A DNA stretch of 64,000 nt from Gambelia wislizenii (lineage: Eukaryota > Chordata > Lepidosauria > Squamata > Crotaphytidae): positions 157,453,001 to 157,517,000 of the forward strand of contig JAUMIR010000001.1 in assembly GCA_030847615.1 (NCBI GenBank), given 5' to 3'. The notes under the pieces are model-generated. The model was not told the DNA's origin and ran no database searches. It saw nothing but the letters and a program-made list of their open reading frames with translations. Each line of letters opens with the position of its first letter. Positions within the stretch are counted from its first letter, which is position 1. Shown piece after piece: positions 20,874-32,429 of this stretch. The position numbers were made by a program, and so were the translations under genes.

Positions 20874-23400
20874 CTCCTATTGGCTCTGAAGCCACATTGG
20901 CTTTCATGAAGAAGTTCTTCTGCAATGGCAGGAACTAATCTGTTCAGGAGTATCCTTGCAAGGATTTTTCCAGCAATAGAGAGCAGTGTTATGCCTCGAT
21001 AGTTTGAGCAATCGGATTTTGCTCCTTTTTTCTTGTACAGGGTGATGATGACTGCATCTCAGAGATCTGATGGCAGTTCCCCCTTTTCCCAGCAATTCAC
21101 AAGGAGTTTATGGAATTTGTCATGGAGTACATGACCTCCGTGTTTCCAAACTTCAGGTGGGGTTCCATCAATCCCAGCTGCCTTGCCATTTTTCATCTGC
21201 TGTGTGGCTTAAGGGTCTCTTCCAAAGTGGGAGCTATGTCCAATTCATTTTTCATTGGTTTTTGTATTATATGTTGGATAGCTGAGCCTTGGACTACTTG
21301 GTTGGCGCTAAAGAGACTTTGAAAATGTTCAGCCCATCGATTCAGGATGGAGGCTTTATCAGTAATTAATGTTTGACCATCTGTACTGTATAAGGAGCTT
21401 TGGACCTGATAAGTAGGTCCAAACACTGCTTTAAGAGCTTCGTAAAATCCTCTAAGATCACCCAGATCTGCAGTGTTGTGTCTTTTCGGCTATATTGATC
21501 CACCACTTGTTCTGCATGCCTCGGAGTTTTTGTTGAAGTTTACTACATGTTGAGACGGAAAGCTGCTTTTCTTACATGGCAAGTTAGCTGGGCGAGGTAT
21601 GCCCGGTGAGCAGTTCTTTTCTTTGCCAACAGATCCTGGATCTCTTGGTTGTTTTCATCAAACCAGTCTTGATTTTTCTTGTGGGAGAACCCAAGGGATT
21701 CTTCTGCAGACTGGAGGATACTGCTTTTGATATGTTGCCAAAGCACTGTAGGAGAAGGATCTATAGGATGGTCTTTAAGTTTTGTTTGCAGATTTGCCTG
21801 AAAGTTGTCTCTCATTGTCGCTTGTTGAAGATTGTTGACTTGGAGTCTCTTCTTTAACATGCCACCCCTCTTAGGTTTGAGCTGAAGATGAAGATTTAGT
21901 TTACATCTGACGAGGCGATGATCTGTCTGACATTCTGCACTGGGCATCACTCAAGTATGGCGGACATCGCAAATGTTTCTCTGGCGGACTAGAACATAGT
22001 CGATGAGGTGCCAATGTTTGGATCGGGGATGCATCCAGGTTGTCTTCAAGCTGTCTTTCTGCTGAAAGATAGTGTTTGTAATAGTCAGCTGTTGTTTCGC
22101 ACAGAACTCTAGCAAGAGGCATCCGTTATCATTGCAATTTCCAACACCATGCTTGCCTAAGACACCTTTCCAGGCTTCGGAGTTCTTTCCTACTCTGGCA
22201 TTGAAGTCACCAAGGATAAGAATTTTATCTTCTACAGGGACTTTTTGTATGAAGTGGCGTAGGTCTGTGTAGAATTTGTCTTTCTCTACAAGGTCGGCTT
22301 GCATAGTTGGGGCATATATACTGAAGAGAACAATATGTGGGAGGCGTAAGGAAATAATGCGATCAGAGTGTCCTGTTGGCAAGGTTTCAAGTTTGGAGGC
22401 AATGGAGTTTTTAATCATAAAACCTACTCCTGAAAGATGTTGTTCAGTTTTGGGTTTGCCAGACCAGTAAAGTGTGTAGCCGGCACCGTGTTCCTTAAGG
22501 CTGCCTTCCTCATGGAGAAAAAGTTCATTAAGAGCAGCGATGTCAATATTAAGTCGTGATAGTTCAGGGGCTATTAGAGCAGAATGACACTCAGGCAGAC
22601 ACTCTCCACTATCTGCAGAGTCTCGCATGGTTCTGATGTTCCAGCATGCAAGGGTCAGTTTATTTACACCTTTGGAGGCCGGTGTGTGCCTTTGTTTCTT
22701 TGCCTTGGTTTGACTGCATCAGAAGATTCCCGTTGGCCGTGGCTAGCCAACGAGGTAGATGGGGATGAGCTTTCGTTAGACCACCTTTTCTAGGCCCCTC
22801 TCCATATGGAGCAAGCAGTGCTCTCCTTTAAAACAGGCTGCTTGGACGTTAAGGATGCTGCCGAACAAGACTGCGATCCCCTGGGTCAGCCTCAAGCGAC
22901 CAAAGTCCTGAACCGCCTGCATGCAGGGGTGGGTCTGCGGCTTCCATTGCATCTTTACACCTGCCGTTTCGTCCCTTGCCTATCACCACAGGGCTTTTTC
23001 AGAATTGGATTTGTCCTTCGAGCCTGTGCAATGGATTTTTCTGGTGGAGCGCAGCGTGCACAGAACTGGCCTCACCCTTTAAACCAGAGGTTCATCTGTT
23101 GTGGCCTTGCAAGCATGGACGGTAGCAGTGAGGTCCACAGGTCGTAGGTTTGATTAGAGTTTCCTTCTCTTAGATGGTTGACCTTACAGGGTTGGATGAG
23201 CACCATCTGCCCGAGTTTGGGATTAGAGTTTTCCTTCTCCTAGGACGGTTGCCATAAGGCCAGAGAGCCCATCCTTGTCAGACCCTTTGGTTTTGACCTG
23301 TCTGGAATGGGAGACCCTACCGGTGGCTATTATGCCACCACCAGCATAGCTCAAAACATCTTAGGGTATGCAAGCCTCTTTCCAACGACAAGGGGGCGTC
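20872..23400 (-). pseudogene. LINE X copy 2: 5' region, endonuclease and start of RT; 3' part missing
   Basis: Read on the minus strand. The 22628-21951 frame encodes an AP endonuclease-like domain (DIAALNELFLHEEG, FSIYAPT, ILGDFNARVGKNSE, KHWHLIDYVLV, in order). The 21950-21543 frame begins with DHRLVRCKLNL and continues into the linker. Near 21100-20872 it reads RGITLLSIAGKILARILLNR, the first RT motif. Two frames are needed because of a frameshift near 21950. GC-richer 5' sequence extends to about 23400. The RT core and 3' end are absent, the opposite of normal 5' truncation. Confidence 0.8.
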
Positions 23401-23419
23401 AATTGAGAGGTATTTTCAA

Positions 23420-23527
23420 TAATGTATTTTTAATACATTATTGGTAAATGACGACGTCTGGTATGCGCACCTTTCGCACTCATTAGGCATCGTCATGATG
23501 ACATATTTGCCGCATCTGATAAAGTCC
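23420..23527 (-). mobile_element. Family A' MITE end fragment
   Basis: GCATCTGATAAAGTCC at the right edge and GACATATTTGCCGC/GCATCGTCATGATG inside match the end of 12742-13322 in complement. The rest is missing; LINE X begins to its left. Confidence 0.6.
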
Positions 23528-25323
23528 CTAGTTTATCTCATGGAGGACTGGTTGCTCCATGTCAATCAAATCTGATGTCTCTTTAACAGCACCATAGTGT
23601 CTGTTGTGTGAAGCTGTGCAAGCACTCACTGCTTACCCCAGGGATATTGCTAAGGAGATCTGTGGCACAGAAAAAAATCCAAGTTGCTGTCCTGTGGGCC
23701 ATTGGCTCTGTACCATAGGTCTCCTCCACCAGCCATCTCTGTGGCCAGCAGTCAGCTTTTTGGCTGGGAACTGAAGGTTTAGAACCTTGAGGACAAGCAT
23801 TGGACCATGAACAGCCGCTGTGTAGGAGAAGAAAGGGGAGAGTTTTTTGCTAATCATCTTGGTGGCAGGCTGAGTCTGCTGGACCACACCTTGAATAGAT
23901 GCCAACCATCTCTAGGAAACTTCATTTCCATTTTTGGGGTGACAGAGTTCGGGGGAATGTTTGGTGCCTCTCTGAGAGCTTGTCTACACTGAATAGAAAC
24001 CTCACACCTACCTTCTAGCTGCAGCTGATGTTTTTGTTCCGCACTCACCGGGGCTTGTAGATCGGAGTATCTCACCACACTGTAATCCACATTGGAGTAA
24101 AAGGGTAGTCCTACACTTATCATGTGTCCTCTGTATCACATTATTTCCAACCATGGCCAGTGCTACTCTGGGTTATTGTTTTTTCTGTTTATTCAGGCAT
24201 GTAAATATACATTTTCCCAGAGTACTGTAATACTGGATAAGAGGAGAAACAATTATCCAGATATGTGCACAATCAAAAAAATAAAATTAATAAATAAATT
24301 TAAAATGCCAGAACAGAGTCCCATCCACTGGAAGTCTTGCCCTGGCTTCTCACCAAAGCCAATCTGCCCCGTGGCCAATAATCTGGGTTTTCCTCTGAAA
24401 CGTGGAGCAAACCATGTATCTTTCAGATCCAGAGTTTCCTGCAGACACCCCAATGAAGATATGAATTGTCTAAAGTGTCATGTGGCAGCTGTGCTATGAC
24501 TACAGGGTGAGTATGGATGTTTTTGCCCATGTCGACAAAGCCTGGGTGTATAGATTCAGCTATATTTTCCCTGTATGGTCACCTGCAGAAATAGAAGCAG
24601 GGATAAAATCATCATGTACAGAGTGTATTTCAGCTTCACATTGTGATGTGCTGTGTATAGCAACAGTAAAAATTACCAGGGCCTGAGATGCCTACCCCTC
24701 CACAATTGCTCAAAGAAGGGTGTGCCAGCTGCCAAAGGAAGGCCACACATACTAAGCCTGAGCCTAAGTATGGGGCCTTGCTGCTTGACTCTGGAGGTGG
24801 TGCCTGAAGTGGCAGCTGCCAGAAGTTGACTTCAACAGTGGACAAGGGCACTGCCCAGCCAGCAACCCTCCACCTTAAGTGTGGGGCAGCAGCAGCTCAA
24901 TACATGGGTTTTGTGTGTGTGTTTGTGTGTGTGTTTACCATACAACATCATGACACAGAGGCCAAAATAAACTTTACTGGTGCACTACCACCAGTTGAGT
25001 TGCCATGAACATAATGTTTAGGAGGTCTTTATGGAATATTTATCCCTATAAAAAATAACTGCAATTTTTTCTGACCTAGGCATGAGCCAGAAATGGGGAG
25101 GGGAAATAAAGAAACTCTTCCATATAACAGAAGTTAGGCATGTGAGAACCAGACTTAATAGAGTTCTGGAACTGGCATGAAGGCAATTATGGAGGGGTTA
25201 TATTAACTTTGCCAAGGTGAGCAAAGCAGAGGATAGGCAAGTGGTTCAGCTCACTTAGACCAAGGCCTTTGGGGTTTAGCATGCAGCTGTCCCCATTTCT
25301 GGCTGGCTGTCTTCTCAGTCTGT
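23528..25323. other. No feature recognised
   Basis: About 1.8 kb without a recognisable exon. There is a GT-rich tract near 24908-24935. Open frames at 23854 (minus), 24122 and 24826 show no domains. Confidence 0.4.
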
Positions 25324-25929
25324 GGAGATTATCAGATGAACCATCTGATAGCGTCCCTGTCTTGCCCCCTCCATCTGACCCACTCTTGCACCACTCCCAT
25401 CCTTGTTCCATTTTTTAAAAAATTCATACACCTACCTTATGCCGCTATAAGAACAGCTCCCCCTCCCCTCAGCCCTTTGGGAGTGAATGCAGCTGTCGTA
25501 AAGCTGCATTCACATCCCGTAAAGCAAATCCCACCCGTTCTCACAAAAGAACAATCGCGTAGGAAAATTCAAAATAAAAGTAAAAACAAAAGTTAAAAAA
25601 AACACACAAGCCCCAAAACACACTTTAAAAAGAACAAGTAACACGGGGAAGGGGGAAAGGGTGCCACTTTCCTCCTCATCCCGATTGCACCCGGAAGTGT
25701 CCGGCAGGGACCTCCCACTGTGGCTGGCATAGCGCCAGCATAACGGGATACCTCTTCACATTATCCCTATTATTCCATTACAGAAACGGAATCAATAGAA
25801 GAGAACACAACCAGAATGGAGGGTGCATGAGAGCAGAACTAGACAGGGACGACATCATCTGAAAAGAGAGCCCTTTGGCGCTCTCCTGTCATCCCTGTTG
25901 TGGATTTAAAAGATCATCTGATAATCTCC
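25324..25929 (+). mobile_element. Harbinger-like MITE, family A, copy 3
   Basis: A 606-bp element with left end GGAGATTATCAGATGAACC and right end GATCATCTGATAATCTCC. The interior (ACCCGGAAGTGTCCGGCAGG, AAACACACTTTAAAAA) follows copies at 7763 and 9443. Flanking triplets TGT and CCT do not match. Confidence 0.7.
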
Positions 25930-26243
25930 CCTGCTTCCCTAAACCTTATTTAAACCAGGTCCTCCTTTGTCTTTCCAGTTGCTACATTTGGATTATCCCC
26001 ATTTGTCTTGGGTCAATGGGTAAACCCTATAGAATTTGGAGTGGAATATACTCCTGAATAGTATAGGTAACTAATCATTGTCATGTCAGATTGCTCAGTT
26101 AGTTTGGCCTTGAAAAAAGAACCCTGTTTTGAGACCCTGCCTCCTGACCCATTTCACTGTATCGTGACAGAGAGAGAATGAATATAGACCAGTTTTTAGA
26201 GATGGTGTTTCTGGAAGGAGGAATCCTGACAGCAGGAGACAAA

Positions 26244-27172
26244 GGAGTTGTCTATTAAAAGACCTCATAAAATTATTTATTTATTTATTTATTTAGGTAT
26301 ATATAGCCAGCTCTTCAGCCACAAAGACTCTCAGAGTGGCTTACAAATTGTAAAGCAATAGCACTTTATACATCTACACTGCATTAAGCATTTCTAATGT
26401 GTGTTAGCTAATTTCCCCCACAAGCCGGGTACTCATTTTACCTACCTATGGAAGGATGGAAGGCTGAGTGAACCTTGGAGCCCTTGGGAATAAACTTGCC
26501 ACATTGTGGCTGCAGTACTGACATTTAACCACTGCACCACCAGGGCCCCCTGGTGAATTCAAGGAGAATATGGTTTATCTTAATGAGAGCCCACATCAAT
26601 CAACTGTATTTGGAAGGAGGGGGGCCAAAAATGCCAAAAACTACACAGGAAAAGCCTTTGCAGCTTTTCCCAAAGTTTTTAAGAAACTCAGCGGGGAATG
26701 ATCATTCCCATTCAATGGGACAACCAATTCGCTTTGATGGACATTCCCGATAAGACCGGAAGTGGAAAGCTGATTGGTTGGATGTGCTCAAGGGGCAGAG
26801 CTTGCTAACAAGGCAAGCACCTGAAACTGCCATATTGGATTTTTGCCATAACAATCGTGGGCTGAGGCAACAAAACAGCATTTTTTTCTTGTCTTTTCTT
26901 TTTTCTATTTAAGCAGAATATTACATCCTTCACCTTGGATATGCTTGTTTTTAAAAAGTACTGTTAAGCGGCAGCAACGGGTGACAATAAAAATGTGAGT
27001 AATTCACTCACGCCCACCATCTTGATTTGCAGGCATGCCCATTTGAACAACAAACATGGATAGCTTTTCATGCCTACAATCTTGCCAAAAATTGTTGAGA
27101 CAAATGAAAACTGTCGCAAATTGGCATTAGTGCTCACCAATCCACATTTTATAGCCTCGTATAGACAAGCCC
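26244..27172 (+). mobile_element. Harbinger-like MITE, family B, copy 3, split by a SINE
   Basis: The left end GGAGTTGTCTATTAAAAG and right end CGTATAGACAAGCCC are flanked by AAA on both sides (26241-26243 and 27173-27175). A minus-strand SINE (26272-26552) interrupts it. After the SINE the body continues with AAAAGCCTTTGCAGCTTTTCC, GATTGGTTGGATGTGC and GAGTAATTCACTCACG, as in copies 1 and 2. Confidence 0.72.
26272..26552 (-). mobile_element. Full-length tRNA-type SINE with L2-like tail
   Basis: Read on the minus strand: a tRNA-like head (GGGGCCCTGGTGGTGCAGTG, GTTAAATGTCAGTACTGC) near 26552, a middle part (CCTTCCATCCTTCCATAGG), an L2-like tail (GAGTCTTTGTGGCTGAAGAG) and (AAAT)n. It lies inside family B copy 3. 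Other copies: 2966, 20040 and 57403. Confidence 0.82.
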
Positions 27173-27175
27173 AAA

Positions 27176-27607
27176 GTTTGTTTGTTTTCTTATCTGAAAT
27201 CATCCAAAGGCTAGGATCCTGTCAGCATCCTATGCTGATGTAATCCCCAATTATTAGCAGCATGTATACTTTTTGAGGCACTGCAGAAGGAGTTGTCCAG
27301 TTCCTCCTTATACAATGCTGCTTGCCACAGGTACGCAAGAGCACTTTTGTAACAGCATAAGGATGCTTTTTCCCCCTGGGTGCTCAAGGGGAGCGGGAGC
27401 ATTCCCAACACCCCTGCAGCCAATCAGTGGCCAGGGGGAAGAAGTTATATCTAGGAACCACCCACAACTCCCACCCTCAATCTCCCTCCCCCAATGACTG
27501 CTGTGCTCCACTAAGGGAGGAAGTGGGGTAGAGTAGTAGAACTGCTGGCCTAGACTTAAATTCAACAAGCAGGCTTAATGGTTCTAGGCCCAAATGGACA
27601 CAGGCAT
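27176..27607. other. No feature recognised
   Basis: No gene or repeat family recognised; short open frames only. Confidence 0.4.
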
Positions 27608-27610
27608 ATA

Positions 27611-27923
27611 GGACTTTTTCAAACAGGGCAAAAAAAGCCCAAGGAGGTCGGGAGAAGAACAGGGCTCTCACAGAGCACCATTTCAGACAGCCCCATCCTC
27701 CTCCATCCACCTCCCGCCCTTCCCCTGTGCTTCTTCCATGCTGCTGGTGCTGTTTTTTATTGACAGAAAACCTCCATCAATAAAAAGTGGCACCCGCAGC
27801 ATGGGGGAAGGTTAGGAGGAGGGCGGAGGAAGACGGGGCTGTCTGAAATAGGGCTCTGCAAGTGCGACAGCCCTGTTCTTCTCCCAACCTCCTCAGGGGT
27901 TTTTACCCCATTTGAAAAAGTTC
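27611..27923. mobile_element. Harbinger-like fold-back MITE, 313 bp, TSD ATA
   Basis: GGACTTTTTCAAACAGGG at the left is the approximate complement of the right end CCCCATTTGAAAAAGTTC. ATA lies on both sides (27608-27610 and 27924-27926). The arms remain complementary over most of the element (GAGAAGAACAGGGCT left, CAGCCCTGTTCTTCTCCC right; TTTTTATTGACAGAAAACC against CATCAATAAAAAG near the centre). Confidence 0.82.
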
Positions 27924-28075
27924 ATAGTAACATATGCAAATTTATGTCCTATTAGGGTTGACAGGTTCTGACAATCCCAGGCCCTGAGATTTCAAGACCA
28001 GAAAGTAAGACTAAAGGTTGGCCCCCTGTGTCATCATTAAGTACAATACATTAAGCATCAACCACAGCTCCTCAT

Positions 28076-28089
28076 ATAAACCCAAGTCT
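28076..28089 (+). repeat. L1 target-site duplication, left copy
   Basis: ATAAACCCAAGTCT, repeated exactly at 30118-30131 after the L1 tail. Confidence 0.88.
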
Positions 28090-30117
28090 CTATAAAGCTA
28101 CAGTAATAGTAAATGATGGTAAGACAGAACAAATAAATTTAACTAGGGGAACAAGACAAGGTTGCCCACTTTCCCCAATAATATTTGCTATGGTAATAGA
28201 AATATTAGCTAATGTAATTAGAAAGGATGAAGGTATCAAAGGGATAGGAAATATTGAAGAGATTAAGCTGAATATGTTCACAGATGATACTTTAATAACA
28301 ATACAAGATCCACTGGAAAAAATGCAAGAGATAGAGAAACATTTGGAAATGTTTGGGGAAATGACAGGTTTACAAGTAAATTGGAATAAATCAGAAGTGA
28401 TTATATTTAATCATACAGAGGCAGAGCAAAAAAAATATGAAGAGTAAAAAGAAATATATTAAAATGAAGGAGCAAATAAAATATTTAGGAATAAATATTG
28501 TGGCAGAATTGGAAAAACTAGAGGAATTTTTTTTTACTATATTAAGGAAAGATATGGAGAAAAAAATAGAGAAATATGGGAAAATTAAACTTTCATGGTT
28601 TTGAAGAATAGTGCTTGTTAAAATGAAAATTTTACCAAAAATAATTTTTTTATTTAGAATGCTGCCTATTAAAGTATCAGAGATGGAATTTAAAAAGTGG
28701 CAAAATATGATAAATAATTATTGTAATGGAGGCAAAAGATCAAGAATTAATAAAAATAGATGGTATAAATCCGAAAAAAAGGAGGTCTAGGCCTACCCAA
28801 TTTGAAGCTATATTATGTAGTGAATCAATTGAGATATATTATTGATAGTTTTGCAGAAGTAAAAGAAATGGAATGGATGGAAATAAATAAACAAGAGACA
28901 GAGTTAAAATTAAGAAATATATATGTTTTGTAAGCCAAAAAAGAAATTTAGGGAAATAATACAGTCTGTCTCCTTAAAACATATACTAGATATATGGATT
29001 AAATTTTAAAAAGTATTAGTTCCAGGAATATCTCCATTAACGCCAGTAATATTGTTGGAGGGTTTCCCAGCAAACTTAAGAAATGAAGTGGAAGCAAAGT
29101 TAGGAGGACAAGAAATAATAAGGTTGAAGGAATGGATGGGGGAAATGAAAAATAAGAATTATATGGAAAAAATATTAAAAGAGCAAGGATTCACATGGTT
29201 TAAACTGATACAGTTAGAACAATGGACAAAAAATGGTTAAAGGAGGGAAGTTGTAGAAAAAATACAAAATTTGAGGAATTGATTATAAAAGCTACTCAAG
29301 AGAAAATTAATATAAAAGGTATTACAAGTAAAATATATAAAAGGTTAATGGATAATGAAGAAGTACAAGATTATCTTAAAGATGTTTGGGAAACAGATGT
29401 AGCAACTGTAATAGATAAATCCAAATGGGACAAAATATGGAATATGCAATATTTGAAAACATTATCAGTAAGAATAAAAGAAAATTACTATAAGATTATA
29501 TGGAGATGGTATTTAACCCCAGTAAGATTGAATCAAATAGATAAAAAGTATTTAGCACAGTGTTGGAGGGGATGCCAAGAACTGGGAACATATATTCATG
29601 TGGTGGAATTGCAAATATGTGCAGAGATTTTGGAAAATTGTAATGAAGGAAATAAGTGAGATACTGGAGATAAATATACCTTTATGCCATGAAATAGCAT
29701 TATTATCATTTTGTGAAAAAATACAAGAATCTCAAATTGTTAAGGATTTATTAACAAATCTGCTGACAGCAGCAAGGTTAATAATAACAAAGAAATGGAA
29801 AACACAAGGTGAATACAAAATAGAAGAATGGTATAATGAAGTATGGAATATAGCTATAAATGAGAAATTAGCAAATATGGTTAAAGAAAAAAAAAGGAGG
29901 GCTAAATAAGAATGTTTTTGGTGAAAAATGGAGTAAATTCTTAGAATTTGTATTAATAAAGTGGAGAGGAAGCAAACCTGAGTTGGAAACAATGGTATTT
30001 TGGAAAGAGGGATGAATGTAAAGGGAAGTCCCTGGGTGGAGGGAATCACTGTTATATGTGTTTGTTAAGTTGTATGTATATATTGTATGTTGTTTAATTT
30101 TAAAATTAATTAAAAAA
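28090..30117 (+). pseudogene. 5'-truncated L1 LINE, ORF2 RT to C-terminus
   Basis: Starts inside the RT domain: TRGTRQGCPLSP, then the catalytic box FTDD (28277-28288; normally FADD), then GLQVNWNKSEV. The C-terminal part near 29400-29640 has RWYLTPVRLNQI and the CWRGC/HVV region typical of the L1 C-terminus. Frame changes and stops (28445, 28605, 29240 and others) make it a pseudogene. Strong A-richness and an A-rich tail, with 14-bp flanking duplications, are standard for L1 retrotransposition. Confidence 0.9.
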
Positions 30118-30131
30118 ATAAACCCAAGTCT
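30118..30131 (+). repeat. L1 target-site duplication, right copy
   Basis: ATAAACCCAAGTCT, identical to 28076-28089. Confidence 0.88.
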
Positions 30132-31627
30132 AATAAAGGAGAACACACACACACACACTTTTCAAGGCAATGCTAAAAGGCCAGGACCTGAGTGCTGAGA
30201 ACCCATGTGCCATGAGCCCATTCCACAAGTGCATTGGAACAATGTTCCTTGCAGAAGGCAGAAGGGTTCTGGAATCCTTGTCAGCATTAGAGTCAAAAGT
30301 TAACAGCTGCCCATTGAAATAAGAAAGATTATTTTTGTTGGGGTTTATGAGCATAAAATTTAAAATTCATTAAAGATTCCAGGGAGCTAGCCCTTTGGGA
30401 ATATCTTCTTGAGTTAAAATAAAACTTTTACTGTAGCAGAGTTAGCAGAGACACAAAGCGAACAGACTCAATTAGTTAAGTACTGTAAATCACTCAGTCA
30501 TTAACACTGCTTAAATAAAAGAAAGACAAAAACAACTTCTTCTTTAAAAAGAATACTTAAAGATTTACTAATACCTTTTGCAGTCTACATACATATGCCT
30601 GGGGAAAGCTAATGTCTTAACTGACTAAGGATTTAGGATAGAACTCCCCGTCCAGTGAATTCAGGTAAGATATTGTAAACAAGGCAGGATGTCCTATGTC
30701 TGCAGGCAGCATCCATATTTCTTTGTTCATAGATAGTGAATGCAAGTAATGCATAGGTAGTGAATGCAAGCATGGCTCCCATCTTCGTGTATGCTTGGTA
30801 AGATACGTGCTTCAGAATGGAGGTTCAGAGAGAGAGAGAGCAAAGGATCATAAACTTTTAAAATCATGAGGTCATGTGATGAATGACTCAGTGGTCACCT
30901 CATTTCATTTAGCTTGGCTGATTCAAAGCTACTAGCCAAGCCAAGCCCACAAATAACTAAGGTAGTGTGAGAAGGGGAGGAACTTTTAACATGCAAAGGG
31001 GGTCCCTAAATCTTTCTAAGAAAACTTGCTTAACTCTGTCAGTTAGCAGGGGGGGGGGGCCTGCAGGAAGAATGCTATATCTCCAACAATTTTGTGTTCA
31101 GTTGGCCCTGCTAGTTCAATTAGCCTGGAAGATCAAGGATACAGAGGCAGCTGGGAAAAGACTAGGGGAGTAAACCCTCCTGCTAGCAACCTACTTTTAC
31201 TGTTTTCCTATCTATTAGGATATGAAATGGGACACACCTACGTAATTCAATTTCCTTTGTTTGGGTCTGCCCTATAAAACCTCAGAGATTCATCCTCCAT
31301 TTGCTTTGCCCAGGGTGGGGCAGGGGGGCTGCCCAGCCAAGGGAACCCACGACCCAGTCACAAGGGTTGGCAATGTGGCCCCTGGGGTAATGTGGGTAGA
31401 ATTCATTGTTTAACAGCTCAGTTCAACCACTCTCTAGGAAGGGATTCCAGAACCATCAGCTAGAGAGCTGTGGTTTTTCCCTCTGGTGTAGGCAACCTGC
31501 TGCATCAATTTTCCATCTGTAAAGCTTATCCTACAGCTGTGATATCTGTTAGTTTTTGGTATAAAGACAATCATTGGGAGGCCTAGAATTGCAGCAAGTT
31601 CTACCTCAGAACAGGGGGCTAGATTAT
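30132..31627. other. No feature recognised
   Basis: About 1.5 kb with a (CA)n tract at 30143-30158, an (AG)n tract near 30829-30840 and a G-run at 31049-31058. No exon or repeat family recognised. Confidence 0.4.
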
Positions 31628-31635
31628 ACATCAGG

Positions 31636-31835
31636 CAGCCTTTCTCAACCTTTTTATCCTGGAGGAACCCTTGAAATAATTTTCAGATCTCAGGGAACCC
31701 CTACATAAGCATTATTCTATATACTGCTATTGCTTCCCCCCCCCACACACACACACAATCACAATCTCTCGAGGAACCCCTAGCAACCTCTTGGGGAACC
31801 CTAGGGTTCCAGGGAACCCTGGTTGAGAAACACTG
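31636..31835. mobile_element. hAT-like MITE (TTTCTCAACC ends)
   Basis: A 200-bp element from CAGCCTTTCTCAACC to GGTTGAGAAACACTG. Internal AGGAACCC/GGGAACCC words are repeated in both orientations. CATCAG occurs next to both ends, a possible imperfect 8-bp duplication. An AC-rich tract lies at 31742-31757. Confidence 0.7.
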
Positions 31836-31904
31836 CATCAGAGAAATCTTCCTTTGGTTGCATGCATTACAAATGGAGTATCTTTTAACACACTGCAAGA
31901 AAAT

Positions 31905-32135
31905 TGTTGCTGTTGTGTGCCTTGAAGTTGTTTCCAACTTATGGTGTCCCTAAGGCAAACCTATCATGGGGTTTTCTTGGCAAGATTTGTCAGAAGGGAT
32001 TTGCCATTGCCTTCCTCTGAGGCTGAGAGAGTGTAATTTGCCCAAGGTCACCCAGTGGGTTTCTATGGCTGAGCAGGGATTTAAACCCTGGTCTCCAGAA
32101 TTGTAGTCCAACGTTCAAACCACTACACCACACTA
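31905..32135 (-). mobile_element. Sauria-type SINE, minus strand, near full length
   Basis: In plus orientation the tail comes first (TTGCTGTTGTGTGCCTTGAA, ACTTATGGTGTCCCTAAGGC), then TTGCCATTGCCTTCCTCTGA, GGTCACCCAGTGGGTTTC and the tRNA-like head (GGATTTAAACCCTGGTCTCC, CAAACCACTACACCACAC). Confidence 0.85.
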
Positions 32136-32156
32136 GAAAATAGGGTTAGTGAAATT

Positions 32157-32198
32157 GAAGATGATTAAGCCTTAAGACTTTGAGGCTTAATCATCTTC
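32157..32198. repeat. Perfect 16-bp inverted repeat (hairpin)
   Basis: GAAGATGATTAAGCCT (32157-32172) and its exact complement (32183-32198), separated by 10 bases. Confidence 0.85.
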
Positions 32199-32204
32199 AC
32201 TTGG

Positions 32205-32337
32205 AAGACTTTAAAACATCTTCCAGATGTTTGGGATTTCAGCTCCCAGAATTCCTATGCACTGACCATGTTGCCTGGAACATCTGGGAGTTGAAGTCCA
32301 ATCCATCTGGAGGACCAAAGGTTGAGAACCCCTGGAT
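32205..32337 (-). mobile_element. hAT-like remnant (GGTTCTCAACCTTTGG end)
   Basis: In complement the right edge reads CAGGGGTTCTCAACCTTTGG. Inside are ATTTCAGCTCCCAGAATTCC and GGGAGTTGAAGTCCAATCC, sequence typical of non-autonomous DNA transposon debris in amniotes. Left end unclear. Confidence 0.45.
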
Positions 32338-32429
32338 TAGAGAGTTGAAGTTGTGCTATAATGCATATTGTGTATGTGTACACACACACACACACTATAT
32401 GCATTACAGTGCAACTTCAACTCTCTAAG
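32338..32429. repeat. Imperfect 30-bp inverted repeat around a (CA)n loop
   Basis: TTAGAGAGTTGAAGTTGTGC at the left and GTGCAACTTCAACTCTCTAA at the right, with TATAATGCATA/TATGCATTACA continuing inwards. The loop is TGTGTATGTG/(AC)n. Confidence 0.75.

Noticed and set aside
30823..31300. Possible exon or promoter region with moderate GC
   Set aside because: No consistent frame, splice sites or core promoter could be supported.
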